Positions 32,170 through 41,129 are shown, counted from the first letter of the stretch. The stretch is 41,367 bases of DNA from Nitriliruptoraceae bacterium (GCA_007117945.1 SKTN01000138.1:1-41367); one strand, 5' to 3'. Translations and numbers: made by a program. The notes: generated by a model not told the origin, from the letters alone.

Positions 32170-32197
32170 CCGCGGCCACCCGGTAGAGGACGTCCAC

Positions 32198-32440
32198 GTG
32201 AGCAACGGCGCGGTCATCGCCATCGTGCTCGGTGCCCTGCTGACGGTGTTGACCATCGCCGGTGTGACGGCGATCGTGGTGCAGCGCGTGTCCCGCGCGG
32301 TGACCGATGCCACCCGCGCCACGGAGCGGCTCACCGCGGTGGCCGCGGAGATCGGCGACCACCAGGCCGTCACCCGTGCGGAGCTCGACCGGCTGTCCGC
32401 CTCGGTCGACGCCCTGCGCACCGAACGGGAGCCGCGCTGA
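32198..32440 (+). CDS. small membrane-anchored helical protein
   Basis: An 80-residue protein with one N-terminal membrane helix (residues 5-28, AVIAIVLGALLTVLTIAGVTAIVV) followed by a long amphipathic helix likely to form a coiled coil (VSRAVTDATRATERLTAVAAEIGDHQAVTRAELDRLSASVDALR). The layout resembles DUF948-like proteins, but the family is not certain. It lies just before tatA and has its own TAGGCT promoter. No function can be read from the sequence. Confidence 0.6.
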   Translation: MSNGAVIAIVLGALLTVLTIAGVTAIVVQRVSRAVTDATRATERLTAVAAEIGDHQAVTRAELDRLSASVDALRTEREPR

Positions 32441-32448
32441 CCCGCTGA

Positions 32449-32454
32449 TAGGCT
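32449..32454 (+). promoter_or_regulatory. candidate -10 element of tatA
   Basis: TAGGCT, 27 bases before the tatA ATG. GAGGAG follows as ribosome site. Confidence 0.45.
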
Positions 32455-32481
32455 GCACATCTGCCGACGAGGAGTAGCGCG

Positions 32482-32706
32482 ATGAGGATGGGTCCGACGG
32501 AGCTCGTCATCATCCTGTTGATCGTCCTGTTGCTGTTCGGCGCCAAGCGGCTGCCTGACCTCGCCGGCTCCATCGGCTCATCGCTGAAGGAGTTCCGCAA
32601 GGCCACCAAGGACAGCCTCGACGGTGACGACGAGGACGCCGACGACGGAGACGGCGAGGACAGCTCCCCGCGAGCCTCCGATCCGGACTCCGACGCCGGT
32701 CGCTGA
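32482..32706 (+). CDS. tatA: twin-arginine translocase subunit TatA
   Basis: Pore-forming subunit of the Tat system, which exports folded proteins. The 74-residue protein has the short N-terminal membrane helix ELVIILLIVLLLFGAKRLPDLA with the conserved FG-(A)-KRLP hinge, an amphipathic helix (GSIGSSLKEFRKATK) and an acidic tail. Only one TatA/B-like gene is present here, so it is TatA or a dual TatA/E type. GAGGAG lies upstream of ATG 32482. tatC follows five bases after its stop. Confidence 0.95.
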   Translation: MRMGPTELVIILLIVLLLFGAKRLPDLAGSIGSSLKEFRKATKDSLDGDDEDADDGDGEDSSPRASDPDSDAGR

Positions 32707-32711
32707 GCCCC

Positions 32712-33482
32712 TTGGCCACGGACGAGGACGTTCCCCCGCGTCTCGCGGGGGAGATGACCCTCACCGAGCACCTGCGGGAGCTGCGTACCCGGCTGTTCCG
32801 TGCGGTCATCGCGCTGGCGGTCGGGACCATCGTGGGCTACGCGGTGTTCCCCTTCCTGCTCGATCTGCTCATCGAGCCCTACTGCCAGGTGCTCGACGGC
32901 GGGCGTGAGAACTGCAACCTGATCGCCCTGCGGCCCCTGGAGCCCTTCTCCGTCCGGATCCGCGCCTCGCTGATGGTGGGGCTGTTCCTGGGCGGTCCCG
33001 TGATCTTCTACCAGCTGTGGCGGTTCATCACGCCGGGGCTGACCGCGCGGGAGCGGCGCTTCACCCTGCCCTTCGTGGTGCTCAGCCAGGTCATGCTGGC
33101 TGCGGGTATCGCCTTCGCCTACCTGATCATCCCCCAGGCGCTCCGGGTGCTGCTGGTGCTCGGTGGCCCTCGGATCGAGGCCTTCCTCTCCGCCACGGAG
33201 TACCTCTCCTTCTTCCTCCGGCTGTGCCTGGCCTTCGCGATCGTGTTCGAGCTTCCCCTGGTGCTGATCGCCCTGGTCCTGGTCGGGGTGCTGCGGGCCT
33301 CCAGCCTGCGCTCCGCCCGCCCCTACGCCGTGGTGGCCATGGCCGTCCTCGCCGCCCTCATCACGCCCACCACCGACGCGATCACCCTGCTGCTGGTCAC
33401 GGTCCCCATGTGGCTGTTCTACGAGCTGTCGGTGCTCGTCGCCTACATCATCGAGAAGCGGCGGGCGCGGCGGGCGCGATGA
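32712..33482 (+). CDS. tatC: Sec-independent translocase subunit TatC
   Basis: Polytopic core subunit that recognises twin-arginine signal peptides. The 256-residue protein has MTLTEHLRELRTRLFRAVIAL near the N-terminus and six membrane helices. FYQLWRFITPGLTARERR and ATEYLSFFLRLCLAFAIVFELPLVL are typical, and YAVVAMAVLAALITPTTDAITLLLVTVPMWLFYE closes the core. The TTG at 32712 gives the full family length. ATG 32754 is possible, but its purine-rich site is too close. The stop overlaps the next start (ATGA). Confidence 0.95.
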   Translation: MATDEDVPPRLAGEMTLTEHLRELRTRLFRAVIALAVGTIVGYAVFPFLLDLLIEPYCQVLDGGRENCNLIALRPLEPFSVRIRASLMVGLFLGGPVIFYQLWRFITPGLTARERRFTLPFVVLSQVMLAAGIAFAYLIIPQALRVLLVLGGPRIEAFLSATEYLSFFLRLCLAFAIVFELPLVLIALVLVGVLRASSLRSARPYAVVAMAVLAALITPTTDAITLLLVTVPMWLFYELSVLVAYIIEKRRARRAR

Positions 33483-34141
33483 CCGCCACCCCGGCACCGG
33501 CGCCGGACGACGGCCAACCACGCGATCGGCAGGCGCGCCGGCGCCGCCGTCGCGCACGGCTCGCCCTGCTGGCGCGCCGTTGGAACCTGGGTGCCCTGAC
33601 CACGGTGGCCGTCGTCGCGCTGCTGCTGGGGGGCCTGGTCGGACGGGCCACCGATCCCGGTACCGGACCCGAGGCCCGCAACGCCGTGGAGGCCACGGTG
33701 CTGCCCGTGGCCCTGGATGCCGACGGCATCTGGACCTCCTCCACCGATGGCCGTGCCGCGGTCAGCGACGCGCTGGTCAGCCTGCGCCGCGACGGCGACC
33801 CGACCCTGGTGGAGGACAACCTCGAGGACTGGCTGACCGCCTACGACGCCGCGGTGGTCCGCCTGGCGGCCGCGGACATCCCGCCCGCGGCACGCCCCGT
33901 GCAGCGCCAGCTGATCGCCGCGGTCACCCTGTCACGGGACGCGGTGGAGGTGCTGGGCCACGCCGCCGAGGTGGAGGACGAGTCCCACCAGCGCGATCTG
34001 ACCACCGAGGTGGGTCGCCTGCGCACCCGCTCCGAGCAGCTCACCGCGAGCGCACGCGCCTCCACCAGCGATCTCGACGGCACCCGCACCGACGTCGCGC
34101 CCCTGCCGGCGCTGCGGGACTTCCTCGACGGTCGCAGCTGA
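33479..34141 (+). CDS. membrane-anchored protein of unknown function
   Basis: A 220-residue protein with a very basic cytosolic start (residues 15-35, RQARRRRRRARLALLARRW), one membrane helix (about 37-55, LGALTTVAVVALLLGGLVG) and an outside helical domain rich in Ala, Asp and Glu. No motif is recognised. ATG 33479 overlaps the tatC TGA, so it is translationally coupled to tatC. A role in export or in the cell envelope is an inference from this coupling. Confidence 0.7.
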   Translation: MTATPAPAPDDGQPRDRQARRRRRRARLALLARRWNLGALTTVAVVALLLGGLVGRATDPGTGPEARNAVEATVLPVALDADGIWTSSTDGRAAVSDALVSLRRDGDPTLVEDNLEDWLTAYDAAVVRLAAADIPPAARPVQRQLIAAVTLSRDAVEVLGHAAEVEDESHQRDLTTEVGRLRTRSEQLTASARASTSDLDGTRTDVAPLPALRDFLDGRS

Positions 34142-34170
34142 GGCGACGCCGGGGGTGGGGTGCCAGGCCG

Positions 34171-34176
34171 TAGGCT
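34171..34176 (+). promoter_or_regulatory. candidate -10 element of helY, inside an inverted repeat
   Basis: TAGGCT, 40 bases before the helY GTG. It lies in the 27-base interval between GGTGGGGTG (34154-34162) and CACCCCACC (34190-34198), a perfect 9-bp inverted repeat. The repeat could end the tatC operon or act as a regulatory site of helY. Confidence 0.4.
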
Positions 34177-34216
34177 CGCTGCCGCCAGCCACCCCACCTC
34201 CTTCCAGCGAGGCACC

Positions 34217-36964
34217 GTGGAGCTCACCGACGACGCCCGCAGCAGCGTGGACCGCTTCACCGCCACGCTCGGCTTCCCCCTCGACCCCTTCCAGGAGCAG
34301 GCCATCGGGGCCCTGGCACGGGGCCGCTCGGTGCTGGTGGCCGCACCGACGGGGGCGGGCAAGACCGTGGTGGGGGAGTTCGCCTGCCACGACGCGATCG
34401 AGCGCGGCGGCAAGGCCTTCTACACCACCCCCATCAAGGCCCTGTCCAACCAGAAGCACCGCGACCTCGTGCAGCGCTACGGCGTCGACCAGGTCGGGCT
34501 GCTCACCGGTGACCGGTCGGTCAACGGTGACGCCCCGGTGGTGGTGATGACCACCGAGGTGCTGCGCAACATGATCTACGAGGCCTCCCGGACCCTCGAG
34601 GGGCTGCGCCACGTCATCCTCGACGAGGTCCACTACCTCGCCGACCGCAGCCGCGGTGCGGTGTGGGAGGAGGTGATCGTCCAGCTGCCCGCCTCCGTGC
34701 AGCTGGCGTCGCTGTCGGCCACGGTCTCCAACGCCGAGCAGTTCGGCAGCTGGCTGGACCAGGTCCGCTCCAGCGCGGGGCCCGGTCGGGCGGGGGAGGG
34801 GTGCGAGCTGATCCTGGAGGAGTCGCGGCCCGTACCCCTGCGCCACCACTACTTCGTCAACGGGCGGATCTACGACACCTTCCGGGCCGGGCGCAAGGGC
34901 GGTGCCACCCGGGAGCACCGTGAGCGCGCCTCCCAGGCCCTGGCCGGGGTCCCCAACCCCGACGTGGTGCTGCTCGAACGCCGCTCCCAGCAGCGCAACC
35001 GTGTCTCCAACAAGGGCCGCCGCCAGGGGCCCGCCGTGCGGCTGCGGTGGCCGAGCCGCCCGGAGGTCGCAGAGGAGCTCGCGGCCCGCAGCTGGCTGCC
35101 GGCCATCCTGTTCGTGTTCTCCCGCAAGGGCTGCGAGGACGCCGCCGAGCAGCTCCAGCGCGCCGGTGTCCGCCTCACGAGCGCGGCGGAGCGGACGGAG
35201 ATCGCCGCACTGATCGACACCCTGCTGGGCGATCTGCCCGCCGCGGACCTCGAGGTGCTCGCCTTCGACGCCTTCCGCTCCCGGGCCATGGACGGGATCG
35301 CCGCCCACCACGCGGGGATGGTCCCCGCCTTCAAGGAGTGCGTGGAGGTGCTGTTCCAGCGGGGGCTGCTCAAGGTCGTCGCGGCCACGGAGACCCTGGC
35401 GCTGGGCATCAACATGCCGGCGCGCACCGTGGTGCTCGAACGTCTGGAGAAGTGGAACGGCGAGTCCCACGTGCTGCTCACCCCCGGGGAGTACACCCAG
35501 CTGACGGGCCGTGCGGGGCGGCGCGGCATCGACCGGGTCGGTCACGCCGTGGTGCTGCACCAGCGCGACCTCGACTTCCGCACCGTCGCGGGGTTGGTGG
35601 GCACCCGCACCTACCCCCTGCGCAGCTCCTTCGAGCCCTCCTACAACATGGCGGTCAACCTGCTGCGCCGCCACGATCTCACCCAGGCGGAGGAGCTGCT
35701 CGGGGCCTCCTTCGCGCAGTTCGAGGCCGACGCCCGGGTGGCCGCCAAGAGCGAGCGCCTCGCCGAGCTCGAGGAGGGCATCGCCGGCTACAGCCGCCAC
35801 CTGAGCTGCGAGCAGGGCGACTGGGCGGCCTACTGGGCGCTGCGTCGGGAGGTCTCCCGCCGGGAGAAGCAGGAGGCCAGACAGCGTCGCGACGCCGTGG
35901 ACCGGGCCCTGCGTGAGGGCATCGCGGGGCTGGAACCCGGCGACGTGCTCCACCTGCCCTGGGCGGGCCGCCGCGGGCTGGTGGCGGTGGTGGGGGTGCA
36001 CCTCACCCGCAAGGGCACCCCGATCGCCCAGGTCGTCACCGACGAGCGTGCGCTGACCAAGGTCGGGCCGCGGGAGCTGGACCGGGTCCCGGAGCCCGTG
36101 GAGCGCATCCGCCTGCCCAACCGCGGCAACCCCCGCCAGCAGGACTACCGCCGGGACATCGCCGGGCGGCTGCGCGCCCTCGATCCCCCCTGGATGGAGC
36201 CCGACGCCGAGCCACCCCTGCAGCAGCAGGTCCGCACCGGGCCCAGCGAGGAGGTGGTGGCCCTGCGCGAGGAGCTGCGCGCCCACCCCTGCCACCGCTG
36301 CCCGGACCGCACGGAGCACGAGCGGTGGCAGCACCGCGCCGACGAGCTGATCGACCAGGCCACGACCCTGCGCAGTGAGGTCACCCGCGCCACGGGCTCC
36401 CTGGTCCGCCAGCTGCACCGCATCCTGGCGGTGCTCACCGACCTCGGCTACGTCGACGAGCACCCGGCACCGACCCCCGAGGGGCTCAGGCTCGCGGGCA
36501 TCTACTGCGAGGTCGATCTGCTGGTCGCCGAGGCCCTGCGCCGCGGGCTCCTCGACGACCTCACCCCGGAGGAGCTCGCCGGCATCGCCGGGCTGCTGCT
36601 CTACGAGCCCCGCGGCGGCGACCCCACGGAGCACGCGGTGCTCCCGACCTTCGCCCTGGAGGAGGCCGCGGAGGCGATCCTCGACCTGGCCGAGGAGCTG
36701 CGCGCCCAGGAGCGCGCCGCGGGGCTGAGGACCACGCTGCGCGAGCTCGACGCGGGCTTCGTGGCGCCCGCCTACCGTTGGGCCTCGGGTGCCGATCTCG
36801 ACACGGCGCTCGGGACCCTCGACATCACCGGCGGGGACTTCGTGCGCATGGTCAAGCAGGTCGCCGACCTCACGGGTCAACTGCGTAGCGTCGGCCACGA
36901 TCCCGTGGGCGGCCGTGCCCACGAGGCCGTGGAGCTGCTGCGGCGCGGCATCGTGGAGGCATGA
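34217..36964 (+). CDS. helY: Ski2-like DEAD/DEAH-box helicase HelY
   Basis: Superfamily 2 RNA/DNA helicase of the actinobacterial HelY type. The 915-residue protein has Walker A APTGAGKT (residues 43-50), TTPIKALSNQK, DEVH (136-139), SLSATVSNAEQF, the helicase C-terminal domain with HHAGMVPAFKECVEVLF, ATETLALGINMPARTVV and the QLTGRAGRRGID motif VI. A DSHCT-like C-terminal domain follows (AGIYCEVDLLVAEALRRGLLDDLTPEELAG). A cysteine pair lies near residue 695 (HPCHRCPDRTEHERW). GTG 34217 follows GCGAGG. It follows tatC at a distance of one gene, as in mycobacteria, where helY is next to tatC. Confidence 0.93.
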   Translation: MELTDDARSSVDRFTATLGFPLDPFQEQAIGALARGRSVLVAAPTGAGKTVVGEFACHDAIERGGKAFYTTPIKALSNQKHRDLVQRYGVDQVGLLTGDRSVNGDAPVVVMTTEVLRNMIYEASRTLEGLRHVILDEVHYLADRSRGAVWEEVIVQLPASVQLASLSATVSNAEQFGSWLDQVRSSAGPGRAGEGCELILEESRPVPLRHHYFVNGRIYDTFRAGRKGGATREHRERASQALAGVPNPDVVLLERRSQQRNRVSNKGRRQGPAVRLRWPSRPEVAEELAARSWLPAILFVFSRKGCEDAAEQLQRAGVRLTSAAERTEIAALIDTLLGDLPAADLEVLAFDAFRSRAMDGIAAHHAGMVPAFKECVEVLFQRGLLKVVAATETLALGINMPARTVVLERLEKWNGESHVLLTPGEYTQLTGRAGRRGIDRVGHAVVLHQRDLDFRTVAGLVGTRTYPLRSSFEPSYNMAVNLLRRHDLTQAEELLGASFAQFEADARVAAKSERLAELEEGIAGYSRHLSCEQGDWAAYWALRREVSRREKQEARQRRDAVDRALREGIAGLEPGDVLHLPWAGRRGLVAVVGVHLTRKGTPIAQVVTDERALTKVGPRELDRVPEPVERIRLPNRGNPRQQDYRRDIAGRLRALDPPWMEPDAEPPLQQQVRTGPSEEVVALREELRAHPCHRCPDRTEHERWQHRADELIDQATTLRSEVTRATGSLVRQLHRILAVLTDLGYVDEHPAPTPEGLRLAGIYCEVDLLVAEALRRGLLDDLTPEELAGIAGLLLYEPRGGDPTEHAVLPTFALEEAAEAILDLAEELRAQERAAGLRTTLRELDAGFVAPAYRWASGADLDTALGTLDITGGDFVRMVKQVADLTGQLRSVGHDPVGGRAHEAVELLRRGIVEA

Positions 36965-36965
36965 G

Positions 36966-37889
36966 GTGAGCGCCTTCGGCACCCCGCTGGTGATCGCCAA
37001 CCCCTCCGCGGGCCGGGCGGACGGCTCGGTGCTGGCCCGCCTGGTCAGCAGCCTGCGCACCCACGGCGTGGAGCCCGAGGTGGTGGCCACCGCCGCCCGA
37101 GGGCACGCCAGCGAGCTGGCCCGCCAGGCCGTGGAGGAGGGGCGGCGCTACCTGATCGCCGTGGGCGGGGACGGCACGGTGCACGAGGTCGTCAACGGCA
37201 TGGTCGACGCGGAGACCGGCACCCTGCGGGGTGACGATCCGGTCCTCGGCGTGGTGGGTGGGGGCAGCGGCTGCGACCTGTTGCGCACCTTCGGGCTGGA
37301 CCGCCACCCCGAGGTGCTGGCCCGCCATCTGGCCACCGACACCACCACCCGCATCGACCTCGGGCGTGTGCGCTGCACCGGGCCGGACGGCGCGCCGCGG
37401 GTGCGCGTCTTCGCCAACGTCGCCGAGGTCGGCTACGGCGGCAGCGTGGCCCGGCTGGCCAACCGGCTGCCCCGCCGGGTCGGCCAGGCCCGCTACGCCG
37501 CGGCGATCGTGGGCGCCGTACCCCACTTCCGTCGGGTCGACACCACCGTCGAGGTGGACGGGGGCACCACCCGGGAGGCGGTGTGCAACGTCGTGGTCGC
37601 CAACGGGCAGTTCTTCGGCAGCGGCCTGAAGGTCGCGCCCCGGGCCCTGCCCACCGACGGGTCCCTCAACGTCCAGTCCTGGGGAGGCCACCCCATCGAT
37701 GTGGTGCGCGCCCAGCCCCAGCTGCGCACCGGCGCCCACCTGGCCCGCGCGGACGTCCGGGAGTGGCGCTCGCAGCGGGTCGTGGTCACCACGGCACGCC
37801 CCGTGGACGTCGAGGCCGACGGGGAGCACCTCGGCACCGCGCCGGCGACCTTCGACGTGCTGCCCCACCTGCTGCGCTTCAAGCTGTGA
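36966..37889 (+). CDS. diacylglycerol kinase family lipid kinase
   Basis: Lipid or sphingosine kinase-like protein that phosphorylates a diacylglycerol-type lipid. The 307-residue protein has the nucleotide-binding motif GGDGTVHEVVNG (residues 67-78), the N-terminal PLVIANPSAGRA and the C-terminal LGTAPATFDVLPHLLRF, as in the YegS/DagK group. It keeps GGGSGCDLLRTFG where many members have GTGNDFAR, a slight variation in the loop. GTG 36966 lies one base after the helY stop with GGAGG upstream, so the two genes are coupled. Confidence 0.92.
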   Translation: MSAFGTPLVIANPSAGRADGSVLARLVSSLRTHGVEPEVVATAARGHASELARQAVEEGRRYLIAVGGDGTVHEVVNGMVDAETGTLRGDDPVLGVVGGGSGCDLLRTFGLDRHPEVLARHLATDTTTRIDLGRVRCTGPDGAPRVRVFANVAEVGYGGSVARLANRLPRRVGQARYAAAIVGAVPHFRRVDTTVEVDGGTTREAVCNVVVANGQFFGSGLKVAPRALPTDGSLNVQSWGGHPIDVVRAQPQLRTGAHLARADVREWRSQRVVVTTARPVDVEADGEHLGTAPATFDVLPHLLRFKL

Positions 37890-37918
37890 CCGTTAGCATC
37901 ACCGCCGAGGAGGCGACG

Positions 37919-39013
37919 ATGGAGCACGCACGCCTGACGGCCGCGCGGGAGGCCGTGCGCAGCGCCGGGCTGGACGCCCTGCTGGTGGGGCCCTCGGCGG
38001 ACCTGCGCTACCTGGTGGGCTACGACGCCCACGCCATGGAACGCCTCACCCTGCTGGTGGTGCCCGCGGCAGGTGACGCCTGGCTGCTGGTCCCGGCGCT
38101 GGAGGAGGCCGCCGCCCACGCCAGCGGGGCGGGCGAGCTGGTCGAGGTGCGCACCTGGGGGGAGACCGAGGACCCCGTGGCACGGGTGGTCGCGGCGCTG
38201 CAGGGGGACGGACCGCCCGGGGCCCTGGCCGTGGGCGACCGGTTGTTCTCCGTGTTCACCCTCGCCCTGCAGGAGGCCCTGCCCACCACCGCCTTCCGCC
38301 CCGCCGGGCCGGTGCTGCGCGCGCTGCGGATCCGCAAGGATCCGGCGGAGCTGGCGGCGCTGCGGGCGGTGGGCGCCGCCATCGACGCCGTCCACGCCCA
38401 GGTCCCCGGCCTGCTCCGCCCCGGTCGCACCGAGGCCGAGGTGGCCCGTGACCTCGGTGCGCTGATCCTGGCCGACCACGACGAGGTGGCCTTCATCATC
38501 GTCGGGTCCGGTCCCAACGGCGCCTCCCCGCACCACGCGGTCAGCGACCGTGTGCTGGCGCCGGGCGATGCCGTGGTGGTCGACATCGGTGGGGTCAGGG
38601 ACGGCTACTGCTCCGACATGACCCGCAACTACGCGGTGGAGTACCTGCCACCGGGCTACGCCGAACTGCACACGGTGCTCGAGCAGGCCCAGGACACCGC
38701 GGTGCAGCGGGTCGCGCCCGGTGTGCCCGCAGCGGAGATCGACGCGGCGGCCCGCGAGGTGATCAGCGCGGCGGGCTACGGCGAACGCTTCATCCACCGC
38801 ACCGGGCACGGCATCGGGGTGGACGTCCACGAACACCCCTACATCGTGGGCAGCAACCCCGAGCCTCTGGCTGCGGGGATGGCCTTCTCCGTGGAACCGG
38901 GGATCTACGTGCCCGGTCGGTACGGGGCCCGGATCGAGGACATCGTGCTGGTCACCGAGGACGGAGTGGAGCGGGTCAACCACCGTCCCCGCACGGTGCT
39001 GCTCGCGGGATGA
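37919..39013 (+). CDS. M24 family Xaa-Pro peptidase (PepE-like)
   Basis: Metallo-aminopeptidase that removes N-terminal residues before proline or cleaves Xaa-Pro dipeptides. The 364-residue protein has a creatinase-like N-terminal domain and a pita-bread catalytic domain. Five metal ligands are in place: Asp222, Asp233, His297, Glu326 and Glu340 (VVDIGGV, CSDMTRNY, HRTGHGIGVDVHE, FSVEPGIY, ARIEDIVLV). GAGGAGG stands before ATG 37919. The position after helY resembles pepE in mycobacteria. It could finish the degradation of peptides released by the proteasome, but that is an inference. Confidence 0.94.
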   Translation: MEHARLTAAREAVRSAGLDALLVGPSADLRYLVGYDAHAMERLTLLVVPAAGDAWLLVPALEEAAAHASGAGELVEVRTWGETEDPVARVVAALQGDGPPGALAVGDRLFSVFTLALQEALPTTAFRPAGPVLRALRIRKDPAELAALRAVGAAIDAVHAQVPGLLRPGRTEAEVARDLGALILADHDEVAFIIVGSGPNGASPHHAVSDRVLAPGDAVVVDIGGVRDGYCSDMTRNYAVEYLPPGYAELHTVLEQAQDTAVQRVAPGVPAAEIDAAAREVISAAGYGERFIHRTGHGIGVDVHEHPYIVGSNPEPLAAGMAFSVEPGIYVPGRYGARIEDIVLVTEDGVERVNHRPRTVLLAG

Positions 39014-39066
39014 GCCACCAGGGGTGAGAACCAGCAGGCCGGGGACGGCCGGGAGGGAGATCGAGG

Positions 39067-39522
39067 GTGAGCGAGGACCAGGCAGGCACGCAGGACCGGA
39101 TCACGGTCCGCCGGGCACGGATCGAGGAGATCCGGCCCCTGGCGGTGGAGTACCGCGCGGAGCAGGAGGGCGACCCGGAGGCGCTGCCCGATCCACCCCT
39201 GCCCCAGGGGGGGATCTTCTGGTTGGCCACGGACGAGCAGGGCATCCCCCTGGGCTACGCCGCGGGGACGCTCAGGCCCGCGGGGTGCACCATCGGGCCG
39301 GTGTTCTCCCGGCCGAGCGCCCGGCGGCGCGGCGCCGGTGAGGCCCTGATCTCCGCGATCCAGGAGTGGGCGGAGGACACCCGCGTGCCCGTGGTGGAGA
39401 TCTCCGTGGCCGCGGACAACGAGGGCGGTGTGCGCTTCCTGGAGGCGCTCGGCTACCGGCCCCGCCGCATCCTGATGTCCCTGACCCCCACCTCGGGGCG
39501 CGCCCCGGTCAGCGGCACGTGA
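39067..39522 (+). CDS. GNAT family N-acetyltransferase
   Basis: A 151-residue acetyl-CoA-dependent acyltransferase. The acetyl-CoA binding motif is IGPVFSRPSARRRGAGEALISAIQEWA (about residues 78-105, core RRRGAG). VVEISVAADNEGGVRFLEALGYRP is the C-terminal part of the fold. The substrate is unknown. GTG 39067 follows AGGGAG. Its stop overlaps the start of the acyl-CoA dehydrogenase gene (GTGA), so the two are coupled. Confidence 0.88.
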   Translation: MSEDQAGTQDRITVRRARIEEIRPLAVEYRAEQEGDPEALPDPPLPQGGIFWLATDEQGIPLGYAAGTLRPAGCTIGPVFSRPSARRRGAGEALISAIQEWAEDTRVPVVEISVAADNEGGVRFLEALGYRPRRILMSLTPTSGRAPVSGT

Positions 39523-40715
39523 GCCTGCACCCGGTCACCGAGGACGAGGCCGCCCTGCTCGAGGTGGTGGCCGCGGTGGGGCGTGAGCGCATCGCGCCCC
39601 GGGCCGCTGCCGACGAGGAGGCGGCCCGCTTCCCCCGTGAGGTGTTCGACCACCTCGCCGAGCTCGGCATCGCCGGGCTGCCCTTCGCCACCGACCTCGG
39701 GGGCGGTGGCGCGTCGGTGCGCCTGACCCTGCTGGTCCTCGAGGAGCTCGCCCGGGCCTCCCTGGCCGTCGGGATGGGCATGAGCGTCCACCACCTCGCC
39801 ACCTGGGCGGTGACGACCTTCGCCACCGAGCAGCAGCGCGCGGAGCTGGCCCAGGACCTGGTCTCCGGCCGGCTGCTGGGGGCCTATGCCCTCTCCGAAC
39901 CGGGCTCCGGTTCCGACGCCGCGGCCCTGGCCACCCGTGCCCGGTGGGACGGGCAGGGCTACCGCCTCACCGGCACCAAGGCCTGGGTCACCCACGCCGG
40001 TGTCGCCGACCGCTACGTGGTCATGGCCCGCACCGGTGCGCAGGGCGCCGGTGGGATCAGCGCCTTCGTGCTCGACGCCGACCAGCCGGGCCTGACCGTC
40101 GCCACCCCGGAACGCAAGATGGGGCTGGCCGCCTCGCCCACGGCCCAGCTCCACCTCGACGACGCCCCCGTCCCCGCCTCGCGGCTGCTGGGTGGTGCCG
40201 AGGGCCGCGGCTTCGCCATCGCCATGGCCGCCCTCGACGGCGGCCGGTTGGGCATCGCCGCCTGCGCGACCGGGCTCGCCCAGGCCGCCCTTGACCTCGC
40301 CCGCGACTACGCCGGGACCCGGCGGCAGTTCGGGCGCCCGATCGGTGACTTCCAGGGGGTCGGCTTCCTCCTGGCCGACATGGCCACCCGTACGGAGGCC
40401 GCGCGGCAGCTGACCCTGGCCGCCGCGGGGTTGCGGGACCGGGCGGCGGCCACCGGCGTGCGCGCCCCCCGGCTGGAGGGCCACCCCGACGCCGCCGCCA
40501 TCTCCCAGGCCGCCGCGATGAGCAAGCTCACCGCCACCGACGCCGCGATGCAGACCACCTCGGACGCCGTGCAGGTGCTCGGCGGGGTGGGCTACACCCG
40601 GGAGTTGGCCGCCGAGCGCTACCTGCGGGAGGCCAAGGTCCTGCAGATCCTGGAGGGCACCAACCAGATCCAGCGCGTGGTCATCGCCCGGCACCTGCTG
40701 GGTGGCAGGGGGTGA
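39519..40715 (+). CDS. acyl-CoA dehydrogenase
   Basis: FAD enzyme that introduces a trans-2 double bond in acyl-CoA, as in fatty-acid or branched-chain amino-acid breakdown. The 398-residue protein has ALSEPGSGSDAAAL and TGTKAWVTHAGVADRYVVMA in the middle strand domain, LDGGRLGIAACATGLAQAAL and YAGTRRQFGRPIGDFQGVGFLLADM in the C-terminal helices, and ILEGTNQIQRVVIAR with catalytic Glu379. The chain length of the substrate is not predictable. GTG 39519 overlaps the GNAT stop and its own stop overlaps the next GTG. Confidence 0.95.
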   Translation: MSLHPVTEDEAALLEVVAAVGRERIAPRAAADEEAARFPREVFDHLAELGIAGLPFATDLGGGGASVRLTLLVLEELARASLAVGMGMSVHHLATWAVTTFATEQQRAELAQDLVSGRLLGAYALSEPGSGSDAAALATRARWDGQGYRLTGTKAWVTHAGVADRYVVMARTGAQGAGGISAFVLDADQPGLTVATPERKMGLAASPTAQLHLDDAPVPASRLLGGAEGRGFAIAMAALDGGRLGIAACATGLAQAALDLARDYAGTRRQFGRPIGDFQGVGFLLADMATRTEAARQLTLAAAGLRDRAAATGVRAPRLEGHPDAAAISQAAAMSKLTATDAAMQTTSDAVQVLGGVGYTRELAAERYLREAKVLQILEGTNQIQRVVIARHLLGGRG

Positions 40716-41086
40716 GCCGGGAGGAGGGCCCCGGTGCCACGCCGCGGTCCGGGGGCGCGGCGCCCGACCGGCGCACCGTCACCGACCACGACCGCCGACG
40801 CCTGCGGGTGACGCGGCGGGTCGCCCTGGCCGGGCCGGTGCTCGGCGTGGTCGCCGTCGCTCTGCTGGTGCCCTCGGGCATCGGTGGCGCGGGTGGGCTG
40901 GCCGTGCTGCTGGTGCTCAGCGCCGCAGGCTGCGTGCTGGCGGCCTTCGTGACCGCGGTCCAGGCGATCGTGGACGAGTACCGCTACGTCCCCGTGGCGC
41001 GACGTCGGACCCTGACGGCGGTGGCGCTCTTCGGGGCCAGCTTCGTGCTGGTGCTGTTGAGCGCCGGCGTCTCCGCGACGGCATGA
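40712..41086 (+). CDS. small three-helix membrane protein
   Basis: A 124-residue protein with a charged cytosolic start (residues 1-36) and three probable membrane helices (about 38-55, 62-83, 102-121). There is no recognised family. GTG 40712 overlaps the acyl-CoA dehydrogenase stop (GTGA), so it is the last gene of that operon. A perfect hairpin follows 43 bases after the stop. Confidence 0.65.
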   Translation: MSREEGPGATPRSGGAAPDRRTVTDHDRRRLRVTRRVALAGPVLGVVAVALLVPSGIGGAGGLAVLLVLSAAGCVLAAFVTAVQAIVDEYRYVPVARRRTLTAVALFGASFVLVLLSAGVSATA

Positions 41087-41129
41087 GACCGCCGGTGCAG
41101 CGCCGAGGCGAGGGTGGAGCCGGGGGTTG

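Noticed and set aside
33932..37090. Long minus-strand frame (about 1050 codons) opposite helY
   Set aside because: Shadow of helY, which has all helicase motifs on the plus strand.
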